This document shows, in pieces, positions 62,487-64,000 of a stretch of 64,000 bases of DNA (positions within the stretch are counted from its first letter, which is position 1; each line of letters opens with the position of its first letter). A program made the position numbers and the translations under genes. Under the pieces are notes generated by a model. It saw only the letters and a list, made by a program, of their open reading frames with translations, was not told the origin of the DNA and ran no database searches. The DNA is from Profundibacterium mesophilum KAUST100406-0324 (lineage in GTDB: Bacteria; Pseudomonadota; Alphaproteobacteria; Rhodobacterales; Rhodobacteraceae). The stretch spans positions 1 through 64,000 of the forward strand of contig NZ_APKE01000019.1 of NCBI RefSeq assembly GCF_009835145.1, read 5' to 3'.

Positions 62487-63809
62487 CTATTGATAGATAC
62501 CGACGTTGTTTCCGTTGCCGATCTGCGTGTTACCGGAGGAATTGTTTGCGCCGTTCTGATAGACCGACATCTGGTTCCCGTTGCCGTCGATCATGCCGTC
62601 GAAGGTGTTCGATCCGATCTGGTGAACACGAAACGCGTTGTTGTTCCCGTCGACATCGAGATCGGCGACATTGCCGCCCGGAAGGGTCGCGTTCTGGCGG
62701 ATGACCCCGGCCATCTGGACCGTGCCCGGAGGTGCGGCGGCCATTTCGGCCATCGAGCCGGACGTGAAGCCGAACGCTGCGCCATTGTTATCGCCCTCGA
62801 TGGTCAGATAGGCTTCGTTGTTATCCTGCGTCTGGTGGATAAACGCGCGGTTGTCGTCGCTTGCGCCGCCGATGATCTGCGCATCGGCGAGGTTGTTGTT
62901 ACCGATCTGGCGGATACCGAGGCCATTGAACCAGCCATCGATCGAGGCGACGACGATGGTGTTGTCGTTGCCGCGTTGCCGCGTCGCGAGATCGTTGAAA
63001 TTGCCGGTGATCTGCAGCGTTCCGACCGTGTTGCGCATACCACGCTGTATGGTTCCGAACTCGTTGCCGTTGCCCGAGACATCGATCGTCGCGCTGTTGT
63101 CGCCGGTCGTCAGGCCGCTGCCTCCCACCGCCTGGATGAAGACACCCGGTTGGACGGAGCCTACGCTGTCCGCGCCGACGCCGCCGTACCAGATACTGTG
63201 ATCATTGTTGTTGCTGCCGCTGATATTGATGTCGAGCGTGTTGACGGTTCCGGTTCCGGAATCGGTGTCCTGCCAGATCTCGTTGATCGTGTTTGTTGTG
63301 CCGGTCATCATGACGGTGGCATCGTTGCGCCCGGCAGAAGATTTGTACTGGTACACGGAGGTCAGCTCATGGTTGCCGCCGCCGCCCTGCGTGATGTCGA
63401 GCGTGTTCTGCGTGCTGATCGCTCCGGCACTCGATTCCGCGTGCTGGACGATCGAGTCGATATTGTTGTCATCCGAGCTTTGCAGCACGGTTGCATCGTT
63501 CTGCCGCATCGCGGACCCGAGGCTGGAGCTGGAGATTTGCTGGACACCGTCAGCCGCGACGGTGGCGTTCGAGCCGAGGCCAAGGGTGTTGTCGTCACCC
63601 GATTGCGTCACGAACAGATCGTTGCTGTCGCCCGATTGCGTCAGCGGCATCGAAAGGTTGCCAGCCGTGTTCCCGTCGCCCGTCTGCCAGACGCCGGCCG
63701 AGTTCCAGTCACCGGTCTGCAGGGTCTCCGTTATGTTCTGTGCTGCGGCGGCGGTAAGGGAAAGGCCGAGCGCCGTGCTGGACATCAGGATGATTTTAGC
63801 GAAAGTCAT
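62487..63809 (-). CDS. Curlin-repeat (CsgA-like) secreted protein, major
   Basis: 440 residues. Signal peptide MTFAKIILMSSTALGLSLTAAAA, then many Q-x-G-x2-N units (QTGDWN, QTGDGN, QSGDSN, QSGDDN, QRGMRN, QRGNDN, QIGNNN, QNGANN, QIGNGN) in a Gly/Asn/Asp/Ser-rich chain ending GNNVGIYQ. It is a functional-amyloid subunit candidate secreted by a CsgG-type pore. No csgG, csgE or csgF gene is in the window. It is the upstream member of the pair and probably the more abundant. Its low aromatic content and acidic composition are notable. Confidence 0.83.
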   Translation of the reverse strand: MTFAKIILMSSTALGLSLTAAAAQNITETLQTGDWNSAGVWQTGDGNTAGNLSMPLTQSGDSNDLFVTQSGDDNTLGLGSNATVAADGVQQISSSSLGSAMRQNDATVLQSSDDNNIDSIVQHAESSAGAISTQNTLDITQGGGGNHELTSVYQYKSSAGRNDATVMMTGTTNTINEIWQDTDSGTGTVNTLDINISGSNNNDHSIWYGGVGADSVGSVQPGVFIQAVGGSGLTTGDNSATIDVSGNGNEFGTIQRGMRNTVGTLQITGNFNDLATRQRGNDNTIVVASIDGWFNGLGIRQIGNNNLADAQIIGGASDDNRAFIHQTQDNNEAYLTIEGDNNGAAFGFTSGSMAEMAAAPPGTVQMAGVIRQNATLPGGNVADLDVDGNNNAFRVHQIGSNTFDGMIDGNGNQMSVYQNGANNSSGNTQIGNGNNVGIYQ

Positions 63810-64000
63810 AATTATCTCCCATCACTTAAATATAGTGTCGATAAGCGACGCAATCGGTCTGTGCTGCGCCGTTTCTCAACAGAGCTGCAGGCAAAGATCT
63901 TCAATTGGCTGGCCACGATGCCATCCCGGTAAAATGCCGATAAGTGACTTGGGACCGTGCTGGCGATGCCAGTGAAAAAACAGTCCGGCGTCTGGTTTGG
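63810..64000 (-). promoter_or_regulatory. Upstream region of the curlin genes
   Basis: 191 bases before the start of the major curlin gene, with locally lower GC. Two copies of CGATAAG(C/T)GAC lie exactly 100 bases apart (63839-63849 and 63939-63949). They could be operators, but two copies are weak evidence. Confidence 0.3.

Noticed and set aside
62190-63932. 580-codon antisense frame over the curlin genes
   Set aside because: Shadow of the Asn/Gly/Gln repeat codons; reads as Val/Asp/Ala-rich noise.

Overview
The window reads as high-GC alphaproteobacterial DNA, most likely Rhodobacterales (Rhodobacteraceae/Roseobacteraceae). The assignment rests on the gene content and style: tightly overlapping genes, a three-subunit Tat-dependent formate dehydrogenase with its small Tat partner, an HWE-type kinase, NodS and PIG-L sugar-modifying enzymes, and a plasmid replication module of the RepB kind. 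A parB-parA block faces a Rep_3-type initiator across a 0.6 kb iteron-bearing origin (29681..34011), so the window is part of an extrachromosomal replicon (plasmid or chromid). No tRNA, rRNA, CRISPR array, transposase or prophage gene was seen.

Layout. 0.2-1.7 kb: a secreted DUF3108-like protein and a sulfotransferase. 1.9-7.5 kb: a four-gene glycosyltransferase operon led by a sucrose-phosphate-synthase/HAD fusion. 7.5-21.6 kb: a metabolic island of mostly leftward genes (SDR, FAD oxidoreductase, EgtD, thioesterase, Fe-alcohol dehydrogenase, FAH hydrolase, GlcG, class V aminotransferase, a divergent GntR regulator, a ThDP enzyme, CoxG and an SSS symporter); its substrate is not evident. 21.8-29.6 kb: a formate/nitrite-family channel, a secreted esterase and the formate dehydrogenase operon. 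29.7-34 kb: plasmid maintenance. 34-40.8 kb: a GT4, a class I aminotransferase and treZ-treY for trehalose. 41-46.8 kb: a LysR regulator and a complete Liv-type ABC importer. 47.1-50.6 kb: an RsbQ-like hydrolase paired with a PAS/HWE kinase lacking its phosphoacceptor histidine, then a lytic transglycosylase. 50.9-54.9 kb: a GntR regulator and a GT2-acyl-CoA dehydrogenase-PIG-L-NodS operon. 55-61.3 kb: a coiled-coil membrane protein, an AGCS symporter, a ygiC/ygiB pair and a YeiH-family permease. 61.3-63.8 kb: two curlin-repeat (functional amyloid) proteins.

How the genes fit together. The themes are osmotic and surface adaptation (trehalose, possible sucrose or another glycosyl solute, several glycosyltransferases, curli-like fibres), energy from formate, and uptake of amino acids or small acids. 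The sulfotransferase, the GT operon and the NodS/PIG-L operon together contain the kinds of activity used to decorate an aminosugar oligosaccharide: deacetylation, N-methylation, sulfation and chain building. They may be two halves of one pathway, which is inference. The most unusual single observations are the His-less HWE kinase next to an RsbQ homologue, three matching parS-like palindromes spread over parA-ori-repB, and a low-complexity insertion inside the catalytic formate dehydrogenase subunit.

Limits. All product names come from reading motifs and overall protein resemblance; no database search was run. Start codons were chosen by ribosome binding site and family length and often differ from the longest possible ORF.
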